This document shows, one piece after another, positions 6,982 to 14,031 of a stretch of 17,159 nt of DNA. The DNA lies in the NCBI GenBank assembly GCA_026770585.1, contig MU646427.1, positions 412,281-429,439 of the forward strand, in the 5' to 3' direction. This DNA is from Baffinella frigidus (lineage: Eukaryota; Cryptophyceae; Cryptomonadales; Baffinellaceae). Position 1 is the first letter of the stretch. The number at the start of each line of letters is the position of its first letter. The notes under the pieces are model-generated. The model had not been told where the DNA came from. It ran no database searches and worked only from the letters and a program-made list of their open reading frames with translations. The position numbers were made by a program, and so were the translations under genes.

Positions 6982-7089
6982 GTCTCTCATTCTTCTATCT
7001 TCCTCTCTTGGTACCCCCACCCCCCTAGGACAGAGAGAAGACCACTCACTTGAAACGGGCACGTAGGCACGGCAGCGTCAAGCTCACTA
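6982..7089 (+). repeat. Duplicated spacer S, copy 1
   Basis: About 107 bp (GTCTCTCATTCTTCTATCTT ... GCACGTAGGCACGGCAGCGT, CAAGCTCACTA) recur at 7481-7586 with about 85% identity. In copy 1 the final TA is followed by a family A element. In copy 2 it is followed by the family G element. Confidence 0.8.
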
Positions 7090-7206
7090 CATGGGTACCT
7101 CGCTCATAAGAAACCGCCCCCCCTAGGAGCACCGCAGGGCCCTGTAGGCACAGGCCTACTGTAGGGTCCTAGGGGGGCGCGGTTTCTTATGAGCGAGGTT
7201 CCCCTG
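7090..7206. mobile_element. Family A MITE, copy A11 (117 bp)
   Basis: TA-flanked, starts CATGGGTACCTCGCTCATAA and ends TTATGAGCGAGGTTCCCCTG. Its left TA is the end of spacer S. Confidence 0.9.
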
Positions 7207-7208
7207 TA

Positions 7209-7276
7209 GGGCCTCTAGAGGGCCCTGCGGTGGTCCCCCAGGGGGGTGGCGTTTTCTCATGAGCGAGGTACCCCTG
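7209..7276. mobile_element. Family A MITE, right half only (A12)
   Basis: Begins right after the TA of A11 with GGGCCTCTAGAGGGCCCT and ends GAGCGAGGTACCCCTG. It starts exactly at the central TA (CAGTAGG) used for nested insertion in A4 and A16. The left half is not found before A11. Confidence 0.75.
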
Positions 7277-7278
7277 TA

Positions 7279-7396
7279 CAGGGGTACCTCGCGCATAAGA
7301 AACCGCCCCCACCCCTAGGACCACCATAGGGCCCTAGGCATCGTCCTACTGTAGGGTCCTAGGGGGGTGCGGTTTCTTATGAGCGAGGTACCCCTG
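7279..7396. mobile_element. Family A MITE, copy A13 (118 bp)
   Basis: Starts CAGGGGTACCTCGCGCATAA and ends TTATGAGCGAGGTACCCCTG. It abuts A12 with a single shared TA (7277-7278). Confidence 0.92.
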
Positions 7397-7418
7397 TACT
7401 CAAACAGACACCCCTGTA

Positions 7419-7475
7419 GGGCTACTGTAGGGTCCTAGCTAGGGTGAGGCGATTTCTTATGATCGAGGTGCCCTG
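7419..7475. mobile_element. Family A MITE, right half only (A14)
   Basis: Begins after a TA with GGGCTACTGTAGGGTCCTAG and ends GATCGAGGTGCCCTG. It has the same half-element form as A12, but starts at the second central TA. Confidence 0.65.
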
Positions 7476-7480
7476 TAACC

Positions 7481-7586
7481 GTCTCTCGTTCTTCTATCTT
7501 CCCCTCTTCCCCACCCCCCTAGCTAGAAACAGAGAATACCACTTAATTGAAACGAGCACGTAGGCACGGCAGCGTCAAGCTCACTA
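7481..7586 (+). repeat. Duplicated spacer S, copy 2
   Basis: Matches 6982-7089. It is preceded by the right end of a family A copy, as copy 1 is, and followed at its terminal TA by family G. Confidence 0.8.
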
Positions 7587-8063
7587 CAGCCCTTACTCGA
7601 TTACACGGTCACACAATACAAGGTCACACACTGGACACTCCGATGTGGACCTTAATTATTTAAGGTCCGCACACTGACTGCTTTTTTGTGGACCTTAAAT
7701 TTAAGGTCACACACACTTGACTGCTTTTCGTGTGTGACCTTGCAACAGCGAAAAAAAATTGGTCTTTAGAGTGCTTGCCCCCCCGGAGAATGGAGCTGGC
7801 GAATTTTTGGGTCCAAAAAAATGTCAACATTTGATCACGTGTCTTGGTTGTACATGTAGATGTACTGACTTCAAGGTCCGCACACACTCGTCGTTCGCGA
7901 ACCTTGCTGAATTTAAGGTCATTTAAGGTCACACACTGACTGCTTTTCTGTGGACCTTAAATTTAAGATCACACACACTGACTGCTTTCCTGTGGACCTT
8001 AAATTTAAGGTCACACACACTGACTGCTCAAAAGTGTGTGACCTTGTAATCGAGTAAGGGCTG
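7587..8063. mobile_element. Family G element, 477 bp, TA-flanked TIR
   Basis: The left end CAGCCCTTACTCGATTACAC and the right end TGTAATCGAGTAAGGGCTG are terminal inverted repeats that match at 28 of 29 positions when extended. Both sides carry TA (7585-7586 and 8064-8065). Inside are several copies of a unit of about 42 bp (TTAAGGTCACACACACTGAC, TGCTTTTCTGTGGACC) near 7670-7740 and 7915-8040, some inverted. There is no transposase frame, so it is non-autonomous. Confidence 0.85.
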
Positions 8064-8065
8064 TA

Positions 8066-8197
8066 AGGGTCACCTCGCTCAGAAGAAACTTATGGAGCTT
8101 ATGAACGCCCCCCCCCCCCCCTCTAGGACCACCATAGGGCCCTAGGCATGGTCCTACAAGTAGGGGGTGGCGGTTTTGTATGAGCGAGGCACCCCTG
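8066..8197. mobile_element. Family A MITE, copy A15 (diverged)
   Basis: Adjoins family G at its TA. The left arm is altered (AGGGTCACCTCGCTCAGAAG, plus about 12 extra bp with ACTTATGGAGCTTATGAACG) and has a 14-base C tract. The right end is TGAGCGAGGCACCCCTG. Confidence 0.75.
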
Positions 8198-8305
8198 TAA
8201 GGGGCACGATAGGTGCATGGGCCATCTCAGGGCTCTGTCTTTCGCACGCTCTTCTCCTGCACACAGGACCCAGGCTTAGTCCGGGCGTCCCAGTGCTCAT
8301 GGGTA

Positions 8306-8533
8306 CCGGAGTACCTCGCTTACAAGAAACCGCCGCCCCCCTGGGACCCTACAGTACAGGGGTACCTCGCTCACAAGAAACGCCCACCCCCCTAGGCATA
8401 TGCCTGAGTGTACTGCAGGGTCCTGGGGTTGGTTACTCATGAGCGAGGTACCCCTGTAGGCCTATGCCTAGGGTCATCTCCTATGGTGGTCCTAGCTAGA
8501 GGCGGGTGGTTTCTTCAGAGCGAGGTACCCATG
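8306..8533. mobile_element. Family A MITE, copy A16, split by A17
   Basis: The left half (8306-8354) ends GGGACCCTACAG. The right half resumes at 8459 with GGCCTATGCCTAGGGTC and ends GAGCGAGGTACCCATG at 8533. A17 sits in the same CAGTAGG TA as A5 in A4, here with both TA copies intact (8355-8356 and 8457-8458). Confidence 0.88.
8357..8456. mobile_element. Family A MITE, copy A17 (100 bp, nested in A16)
   Basis: Starts CAGGGGTACCTCGCTCACAA and ends CATGAGCGAGGTACCCCTG. It is shortened in the centre (CCTAGGCATATGCCTG). It has the same relative orientation to its host as A5 in A4. Confidence 0.88.
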
Positions 8534-8638
8534 TGAGAGCTCCACTCGTAACGGAAAAGGTGCTCACCGCCGCTTCCTCTCCACAAGAGGCGAGACCCCA
8601 CCCAGTGTGAGACGGGAGATACTTTGCACATTTTCACA

Positions 8639-8644
8639 TTTATT
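8639..8644 (-). promoter_or_regulatory. AATAAA poly(A) signal of paralog 1
   Basis: TTTATT on the plus strand is AATAAA on the minus strand, 88 bp past the stop codon of the gene at 8732-9961. Paralog 2 has the same hexamer at almost the same distance. Confidence 0.6.
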
Positions 8645-8731
8645 TAAACATCTTACATCCCATTCACACCCTTCTTACATCCTATTCACAACCAGCATTT
8701 GGCGCGCACCCCCCCCACACCCTCTTCGTCC

Positions 8732-9961
8732 TCACACTGTGCGCGCAAGCGAGTCGAAGACCATCTTGTACGAGGCGAAGCGCACGCCCGCAGCGAACGA
8801 CGAGAGCGTCATCTGCGACGCCTGCGCGCGCACCGAGACCACCCACACGCGCAGCCGGTACGCGAGCGTCGACGCCGCCCCGTCGCGCGCCGCGAGCGAC
8901 TCGGTGAGCGCCATGGACGCGGCGTAGAGCGCGCCCGCCATGGCGCCGCCCACCGCGTTCCCCATCACGGTCCCGCCGATCCAGGGAGAGGCGGAGGCGA
9001 GCGCGTACCACGACATGTAGAAGACCTCGAAGCCCAGAACGTTGAGCTTGGTCGCGGACCAGAAGGCCTTGCGGCACCCGAACTCGAGCGTCGGGCGCTT
9101 AGCCCAGAGCAGCTGAACAGCCGCGAAACGCGTCATCCCCGACCCACGCGCGAGGATGTACGAGAGCTTGAGCTCGCGCGCCTTGCCGAGGTTGCCGGCC
9201 ATAGTCACCTCCGTCGCCGTGGTCACCAGCCCGGTGACCATGGCGGCGACGCCCACCGTGAGGACGCCCACGACGCCGACGGTGACGGAGGCCACCGGCG
9301 TAAGGCTGGAGATCGCGCCGTAGGCAGCCGCGTAGGTCCCGCAGACGACGCCCTTGTTGAAGGCCGCGCCCAGGAGCGGGACAAGGTTCTGGTAGGACTT
9401 GTTCATGCTGGCGCCGAAGCTGCCGCCGAAGAACGGGTTCCCGAGGAGCACCACCGCGGCCATGCCCGAGATCGCGCCTGAGATGGTGTGGGCCGACACC
9501 TGAGAAGAGATGGGGACGTTGAACACAGCCGCGAACGCGACTGCAAGGGACACCCCGACGACGACCATCTTGGCGAGGTCCTCGGTGGGCTCGCCGTAAA
9601 AGCGCTCGAAGTCGTCCGCCGCAACTCCCGAGTTCTTGCGGCTCACCGATTCGAGTGCGAACGAGTGCTCGAGCGCCTCCGCGCGCCAGCCGGGATAGAA
9701 CTCCTGCGCGCCCGCATCGAGATCGTGCTCCGGCAGGCGCGGGGGAAGGACCCCGGCGCCGCCGCGGTGGGCGAGCTGGGTCCGCGGCCTCTTCATGCAG
9801 TGGACCTGCACGCCTCGGCCCCCGCACGAGTTGCTGTTGGTGTGGAGGCCGCGGCGCTGCTGGAGCGCGTGCGGGGGCGCGACGACGCCGAAGGCATCGG
9901 CGGTGGCCGCGAGGACGAGGAGGAGAGCAAGGGCGGCTTCGGTGCGGTGACCATGGTCCAT
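8732..9961 (-). CDS. Probable plastid membrane protein, paralog 1
   Basis: 409 residues, one exon, stop TGA at 8734-8732. Residues 8-23 are a hydrophobic signal peptide ending A21-D-A23|F24, followed by a basic, Asn/His/Arg-rich stretch to about 75. This is the presequence form of proteins imported into secondary red plastids. The mature part has likely membrane segments near 132-149, 159-176, 200-220, 225-247 and 328-350. The last is a glycine zipper (GGTVMGNAVGGAMAGA). Conserved with paralog 2: FYGEPTEDLAK (121-131), GNPFFGGSFGASMNKSYQNL (174-193), FNKGVVCGTYAAA (201-213), RKAFWSATKLNV (297-308), SPWIG (325-329) and a basic C-terminal RFASYKMVFDS (394-404). Compared with paralog 2 it has about 25-30 more residues at 79-105 and a four-residue insertion at 231-234. 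Family not recognised; a faint likeness to RETICULATA-related (DUF3411) proteins around 189-209 is not reliable. The start is chosen because it places the signal peptide at the N-terminus. Confidence 0.88.
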   Translation of the reverse strand: MDHGHRTEAALALLLVLAATADAFGVVAPPHALQQRRGLHTNSNSCGGRGVQVHCMKRPRTQLAHRGGAGVLPPRLPEHDLDAGAQEFYPGWRAEALEHSFALESVSRKNSGVAADDFERFYGEPTEDLAKMVVVGVSLAVAFAAVFNVPISSQVSAHTISGAISGMAAVVLLGNPFFGGSFGASMNKSYQNLVPLLGAAFNKGVVCGTYAAAYGAISSLTPVASVTVGVVGVLTVGVAAMVTGLVTTATEVTMAGNLGKARELKLSYILARGSGMTRFAAVQLLWAKRPTLEFGCRKAFWSATKLNVLGFEVFYMSWYALASASPWIGGTVMGNAVGGAMAGALYAASMALTESLAARDGAASTLAYRLRVWVVSVRAQASQMTLSSFAAGVRFASYKMVFDSLARTV

Positions 9962-10320
9962 GGAGGGGGGGGGGGGTATGGGTTCCTTGGCTGAAACGAC
10001 TGGTTGCGCACACGTCTTTATTCGAGTACCAGATTAGTCCCCTGGTTTTTGAAGACTGTTCTCTGGTTATTATTAATTATTGTTCCCCCGGTTTAGACCT
10101 GCCGGGCTGCTCTTCCCCCAGTTCTTTACAGCTTATTCAGCTTACGGGTTATTCAGCCCCTAGGCTTGTACGGTAAAAGCAAGAAAGCGTGCCATAGTTG
10201 TTAGCACGGACCCGCCGTTACTCAAGATAGGGGTTCTTTAACTTTCAGATAAAACTCAGGGTTTTCAGATACAGTTTCTTGGTCTGCGAGCCGCAACCTG
10301 TCCGCTTTTCCCGCGCTAAA
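9962..10320. other. 5' flank of paralog 1
   Basis: It should hold the promoter of the minus-strand gene. It starts with a 12-base G run at 9964 and is AT-rich around 10060-10085. I see no clear TATA box and no repeat copy. It has no similarity by eye to the 5' flank of paralog 2. Confidence 0.4.
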
Positions 10321-10396
10321 TGACTATTCTAAAGTTGACATTCCGGGTGTGCGAAGTAGAATCCGTCAACTTTAGGGGGGAAAGGGCCCGGGCTCA
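10321..10396 (+). repeat. Repeat E fragment, second copy
   Basis: TGACTATTCTAAAGTTGACA, CCGTCAACTT, then GGGAAAGGGCCCGGGCTCA parallel 638-712. The small stem AAGTTGAC (10332-10339) / GTCAACTT (10365-10372) is conserved. The long outer arms of copy 1 are missing. Confidence 0.6.
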
Positions 10397-10437
10397 GGAA
10401 CTGGGCGACGGCCGATAGCCTGCCACCGATACGACCC

Positions 10438-10550
10438 CAAACCCCTGCCACGGTCAAATATGTTCCCCCAGGGTTTTTCGTGTATGCGACCTTTCGTATA
10501 TATACGACCCAAGATATTCCGCCAGGTTATTTTACACGATGGCGGTCACC
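10438..10550 (+). repeat. Repeat F: promoter/5'UTR-like block, copy 2
   Basis: GGTCAAATATG, GCGACCTTTCGTATATATAC, GACCCAAGATATTCCGCCAG and GTTATTTTACACGATGGCGG match the minus strand of 2590-2700. After the ATG the frame closes within ten codons (MAVTPQSAKT, stop). This copy therefore does not lead into a long frame. Confidence 0.6.
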
Positions 10551-10705
10551 CCACAATCAGCAAAAACATAGGTATCAACTTGGCAAAAAGGCGGATTCAA
10601 GATGATTCAGATCAAAAAAGGTGGTTCAGATAAAATCCAACCCTCGCCTCTTGACGCTGGCGGACCAACTCCTCTTCCCGGCTTGCCATTGCCTCCTGCA
10701 AACCA

Positions 10706-10870
10706 GAGAGAGAAAGACAGTTCAGAACGAGAGCGAGAGCGAGAGCGAGAGCGAGAGCGAGAGAAAGATTCTGTAGAGAGGGAGAGAAGGAAAGAGAGGG
10801 GGAGAGAAGGAGAGAGAGAGAGAGAAGGAGAGGGAGGGAGGGAGGGAGGGAGGGAGGCAGGGAGGGAGGC

Positions 10871-10908
<38 letters not shown>

Positions 10909-10980
10909 CGAGAGAAAGAGAGGGAGAGACTAAAGCTTTAGAGAGATGCAACAGGTGGAGAAAGGCGCCGTTTATGAGAA
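10706..10980 (+). repeat. Family I GA-rich repeat, copy 2
   Basis: A long GA/GAGCGA/GGGA purine tract ends with CTAAAGCTTTAGAGAGATGC, AACAGGTGGAGAAAGGCGCC. The same tail ends copy 3 and, in part, copy 1. Frames through it give only Arg-Glu or Ser-Leu repeats. Confidence 0.75.
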
Positions 10981-11028
10981 AAGCACGAGGGGTGAAGATT
11001 TTGTAGGGTTGTGTCCCGAGCTCACAGT

Positions 11029-11108
11029 CCAGGAATTGGAAATTAGGAATTCTCAACTCCTGGGGAAAGTTGGGAATTGGGAATTCTCGATTTGGGAATC
11101 CCCGACCA
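11029..11108 (+). repeat. GGAATT-rich short repeats
   Basis: GGAATTGGAAATTAGGAATT, TTGGGAATTGGGAATTCTCG and TTTGGGAATCCCC form an irregular run between family I copies 2 and 3. Confidence 0.4.
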
Positions 11109-11135
11109 ATGACTTACATTTTCCCTCGAAAAAAG

Positions 11136-11340
11136 ATCAGTTTAGAGCGAGAGCGAGAGCGAGAGCGAGAGTGAGGGCGAGAAAGAGATTCTTTAGAGAG
11201 GGAGAGAGTGAAAGAAAGAGGGAGAGGGAGGGAGGGAGAGAGACAGACAGACAGGCAGAGAGGGGGGGGGGGCGGGGGGGGAGAGAGAGCGCGACTAAAG
11301 CTTTAGAGAGATGCAACAGGTGGAGAAAAGCGCCGCTTAG
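11136..11340 (+). repeat. Family I GA-rich repeat, copy 3
   Basis: Same design as copy 2: GAGCGA units, AAGAGATTCTTTAGAGAGGG, a purine tract with a G run at 11262-11281, then GACTAAAGCTTTAGAGAGAT, GCAACAGGTGGAGAAAAGCG. The tail leads straight into the telomere-like block. Confidence 0.75.
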
Positions 11341-12675
11341 GGTTTAGCGTTTGGGGTGTAGGGTTTAGGGTTTGGGGTTCAGGCTTTAGGGTTGGGTTGA
11401 GGGTTGAGAGTTTAGGGTTTAGGGTTCAGGGTTCAGGGTTCAGGGTTCAGGGTTCAGGGTTTAGGGTTTGGGGTTTAGGGTTTGGGGTTTAGGGTTTAAA
11501 GTTAAGGGTATATGGTTTGAGGTTTTCATGGTTTAAGGTTTAGGGTTTACAGTTTATTGTGTAGAGTTGAGGGTGTTGGGTGTGGGGTTTAGGGTTGAGG
11601 TTTGAGGATTCAGGATTTAGGGGTCTGAGTTCAGAGTTGCTCAAGGATTGAGGGTTTGTCTTTAGGGTTTAAGGTTTAGGGATAAGGGATCAGGGTTTAG
11701 CAAAGGTTCGGGATTGGGGGGGTGGGATTCAAGGTTTAGGGATGAGGGTTAAGGGTTGAGGGTTGAGGGTTGAGGGTTGAGGGGTTAGGGGTTAGGGGTT
11801 AGGGTTTAGGGTTTATGGTTTAGGGGTCAGGGTTTAGGGTTTAGAGTTTAGGGATACGGGTTTAGGGTTTAGGGTTTAGGGTTTAGGGTTTAGGGTTCAG
11901 GGTTCACGGTTTAGGGTTTAGGGTTTAGGGTTTAGGGTTTAGAGTTTAGGGTTTAGGGTTTAGGGTTTAGGATTCAGGGTTTAGGGTTTAGGGTTTAGGT
12001 TCTAGGGTCTAGAGTTGCGGGTTTGGGATTCAGGGTTTAGGGTTTAGTGATTAGGGTTTAGGGTTAAGGGCTTGGGGTTTAGGGTTTGGAGTTTGGGGTT
12101 TAGGGTTTGGGGTTTGGAGTTTGAAGTTGAGGGTGTATGGTATGAGGTTTTTACGGTTTAGTGTTTAGTATTTAGGTACTAGGGTGTAGAGTTTAGGGTT
12201 CAGTGTTGAGGGTTTAGGGTTTAGGGTTTAGTATATATGGTTTAGGGCTTATAGGTCAGAGTCACTCAAGTGTTGAGGGTTTATATAGGGTGTAATGTGC
12301 AGGGTCGAGGAAGGAGGGTTTAGCCAAGGTTCGGGGTTTGGGGTTTGGGGTTTATGTTTTATGGTTAATGGTTTATGGTCTATGGTTTATGGTTTATGGA
12401 TTATGGATTATGGTTTATGGTTTATGGTTCATGGTTTATGGTTTAGGGTTTAGGTGTTTAGGGTTTAGGGTTGAGGTGGTTAGGGTTCAGGGTTTAGGGT
12501 TCAGGGTTTAGGGTGTAGGGTGTAGGGTGTAGGGTGTAGGGTGTAGGGTGTAGGGTGTAGGGTGTAGGGTGTAGGGTCTAAAAGTGCGGGTTTGGGATTT
12601 AGCGTTTACGGTTTAGGGTTTAGGTTTAGGGCAAAGGGTTTGGTGTTTAGAGTTTAAAGTTTGGGTGTATGATTT
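11337..12675 (+). repeat. Interstitial telomere-like block (degenerate TTTAGGG)
   Basis: About 1.3 kb are made almost entirely of 7-base TTTAGGG units and variants, all G-rich on the plus strand. Runs of one variant occur: TTCAGGG (about 11424-11459), TTGAGGG (about 11747-11781), near-perfect TTTAGGG (about 11860-11995), TTTATGG (about 12349-12437) and TGTAGGG, nine copies (about 12512-12577). TTTAGGG is the telomere unit of plants and several algal groups. The degeneracy and flanking repeats say this is internal. It contains no gene. Confidence 0.9.
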
Positions 12676-12679
12676 GTGG

Positions 12680-12851
12680 TTCTTAAGTTCTGGATTCTTC
12701 TTACCAAATATTCCTGTATGTGCAAGGTACATGTAGCCCTCTACAAAACTCAAAGACCTAGATGTGTAGAAAGGTACCTTGCAGGTGGGGTCGTGGATCT
12801 TGATAGGACAGCAAGATGCCCGCCCTCTTCTAGACCTTGGAAGATGATTAG
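12680..12851 (-). repeat. Family D repeat, inverted copy
   Basis: Reverse complement of 4200-4380, with TTCTGGATTCTT, GCCCTCTACAAAAC, GGTACCTTGCAGGTG, GATCTTGATAGGACAGCAAG and GATGCCCGCCCTCTTCTAGA. It begins exactly where the telomere-like block ends. Confidence 0.8.
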
Positions 12852-12936
12852 GTAAGATTCACTCACATTTCTTCTGGTTGACTAATTCTGGCCACCTTGG
12901 CCACGGCAACAAGTGGGCCCTACTAAGTGGACCGCA

Positions 12937-13185
12937 CTAAGTGGATCACTCTCAGATCTTGAAACCCAAGCTTTCAGAACACCGCCAGGAAGAGAAAGGC
13001 CAACTTTCTCGAGGTGCTGTGTCTCTGGGGACACAGCCCCGTGTGGGACATACAGCCCCGTGTAGGATGTCCTTTAGGTCCTTTAGGTCCTTTAGGTCCT
13101 TTAGGTCCTTTAGATGACCGGAGTGATTTTACACGGGACTGTATCCCCAGAGTGTCAGGAGGGTGTTTGCGAGTGATCCACTTAG
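12937..13185. repeat. 249-bp fold-back with stepped arms
   Basis: The outer arms CTAAGTGGATCACTC (12937-12951) and GAGTGATCCACTTAG (13171-13185) are exact inverted repeats. A second pair, CTCTGGGGACACAG near 13024-13037 and CTGTATCCCCAGAG near 13139-13152, differs at one base. The loop holds the tandem CCTTTAGGT array. Confidence 0.65.
13071..13115 (+). repeat. Five tandem copies of CCTTTAGGT
   Basis: Units of 9 bp, the last one diverged. The same word begins family C copies (TCCTTTAGGTCCTTTAGG at 14528), so the array may have grown from a family C end. It explains the collagen-like frames here, which are not genes. Confidence 0.8.
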
Positions 13186-13275
13186 GTATCGTCTGAGGAG
13201 AGGGCATCTGCTGTCCTCACAGTGCTGGGCAGGGTGTGGGGTTTCTGTACAATGTAGTCCCGCTCAGTGTACTTC

Positions 13276-13368
13276 TTCAATAAAGCAACTCTTTCCCTCT
13301 CTTTCTCTCTCGCTCTCTCTCTCTCTGTCTCGCTCTCTCTCTCGCACTCGCGCTCTCTCTCTCTCCAG
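13276..13368 (+). repeat. AATAAA followed by a CT microsatellite
   Basis: AATAAA at about 13279 precedes a CT/CTCG run of about 80 bp (13286-13368). The arrangement could be a chance hit or a retroposed 3' end. No gene is seen upstream. Confidence 0.45.
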
Positions 13369-13410
13369 GCCTTGGACGTGCTGCTGGAGAAACCTGCTAA
13401 CATCAGTTTA

Positions 13411-13581
13411 CAGGGGTACCTCGCTCATAAGAAAGCGCCCCCCCCCCCCCCTAGGACCACCATAGGGCCCTAGGCATAGCCCTACTCAGTCCTTTTCAAT
13501 GTCGGTAGCTTATACCCTCAACAAATTCATCAGATGTAGGGTCCTAGGAGGAGGCGCCTTCTTATGAGCGAGGTACCCCTG
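13411..13581. mobile_element. Family A MITE, copy A18 with central insert
   Basis: TA-flanked, starts CAGGGGTACCTCGCTCATAA and ends TTATGAGCGAGGTACCCCTG. The C tract is 14 bases (13438-13451). About 50 bp of unrelated sequence (CAGTCCTTTTCAATGTCGGT ... TTCATCAGA) sit between CCCTACT and TGTAGGGTCC. Confidence 0.88.
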
Positions 13582-13603
13582 TAGGCTAGAGCGTTGCTAG
13601 CGC

Positions 13604-13655
13604 GGATGGTCCGATAATCTCGCTCCTGAGGAGCCCACCCCCCCCCCCAGGACCA
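13604..13655. mobile_element. Family A MITE, left half (A19)
   Basis: AATCTCGCTCCTGAGGAG, a C tract and AGGACCA form a diverged left arm, stopping where A20 begins. The right half at 13977-14029 (A21) may be its other part, with A20 and B1 inserted between. Confidence 0.5.
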
Positions 13656-13657
13656 TA

Positions 13658-13774
13658 CAGGGGTACCTCGCTCATAAGAAGCCATCTCCCCTTGGGACCC
13701 TACAGTAGGTCCATGCCTAGGGCAATATGGTGGTCCTAGGGGGGGGTTGGTTTCTTATGAGCGAGATATCCCTG
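13658..13774. mobile_element. Family A MITE, copy A20 (117 bp)
   Basis: Starts CAGGGGTACCTCGCTCATAA and ends TTATGAGCGAGATATCCCTG, with centre CCTACAGTAGGTCCATGCC intact. Left TA present; the right one is CA. Confidence 0.9.
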
Positions 13775-13788
13775 CAGGGCTTTACATA

Positions 13789-13974
13789 CAAGGATACATC
13801 TCATACGAATACCCTTGCTCGAGTGTCGGTCGGTCGTCGTGTTCTTAATTTAGTACCAGAGGGTTGACCAAACGCGAGATTTAGTCAACCCCATGGTATT
13901 AAATTAAGAATACGCAGGAGTCGAATCCGTTCCGTATTCTTCAGTTCCGGGTTCTTGTACACGAGGTATCCCTG
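13789..13974. mobile_element. Family B element, copy B1 (186 bp)
   Basis: TA-flanked. The right end is TACACGAGGTATCCCTG; the left end CAAGGATACATCTC is diverged. The core folds back: TTCTTAATTTAGTACCAGAG and GGTTGACC pair with GTCAACCCCATGGTATTAAA and TTAAGAA. The first bases resemble family A (CAGGGAT against CAGGGGT), so one transposase may have moved both. Confidence 0.75.
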
Positions 13975-13976
13975 TA

Positions 13977-14029
13977 GGCCTGCTGTAGGGTCCTAGGGGG
14001 CGCGCCTCCTTATCAGCGAGGTGACCGTG
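13977..14029. mobile_element. Family A MITE, right half (A21)
   Basis: Begins after the TA of B1 with GGCCTGCTGTAGGGTCCTAG and ends TTATCAGCGAGGTGACCGTG. Half-element starting at a central TA. Confidence 0.65.
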
Positions 14030-14031
14030 TA

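Noticed and set aside
4574-8535. CRISPR-like array
   Set aside because: The repeats are palindromic elements of 117 bp with TA flanks, nested in each other and in both orientations. There are no even spacers and no cas genes.
8699-9481. Open frame of 260 codons on the plus strand
   Set aside because: Antisense to paralog 1 in GC-rich DNA. It is Arg/His-rich with no motif, and is not kept as a frame with matching features opposite paralog 2.
9099-10013. Open frame of 304 codons on the minus strand
   Set aside because: Shifted frame of paralog 1, dominated by Arg/Pro/Gly. The paralog alignment supports the other frame.
10602-11056. Frames of 134 and 149 codons through the GA-rich tract
   Set aside because: Pure Arg-Glu or Ser-Leu repeats from a microsatellite.
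11337-12675. True chromosome end
   Set aside because: The block is degenerate, has no perfect terminal run, and is followed by more than 4 kb of other sequence including a gene.
12974-13207. Collagen-like Gly-Pro-Lys or Gly-Pro-Leu repeat peptides
   Set aside because: By-product of five 9-bp CCTTTAGGT units; read on both strands, with no signal peptide or further structure.
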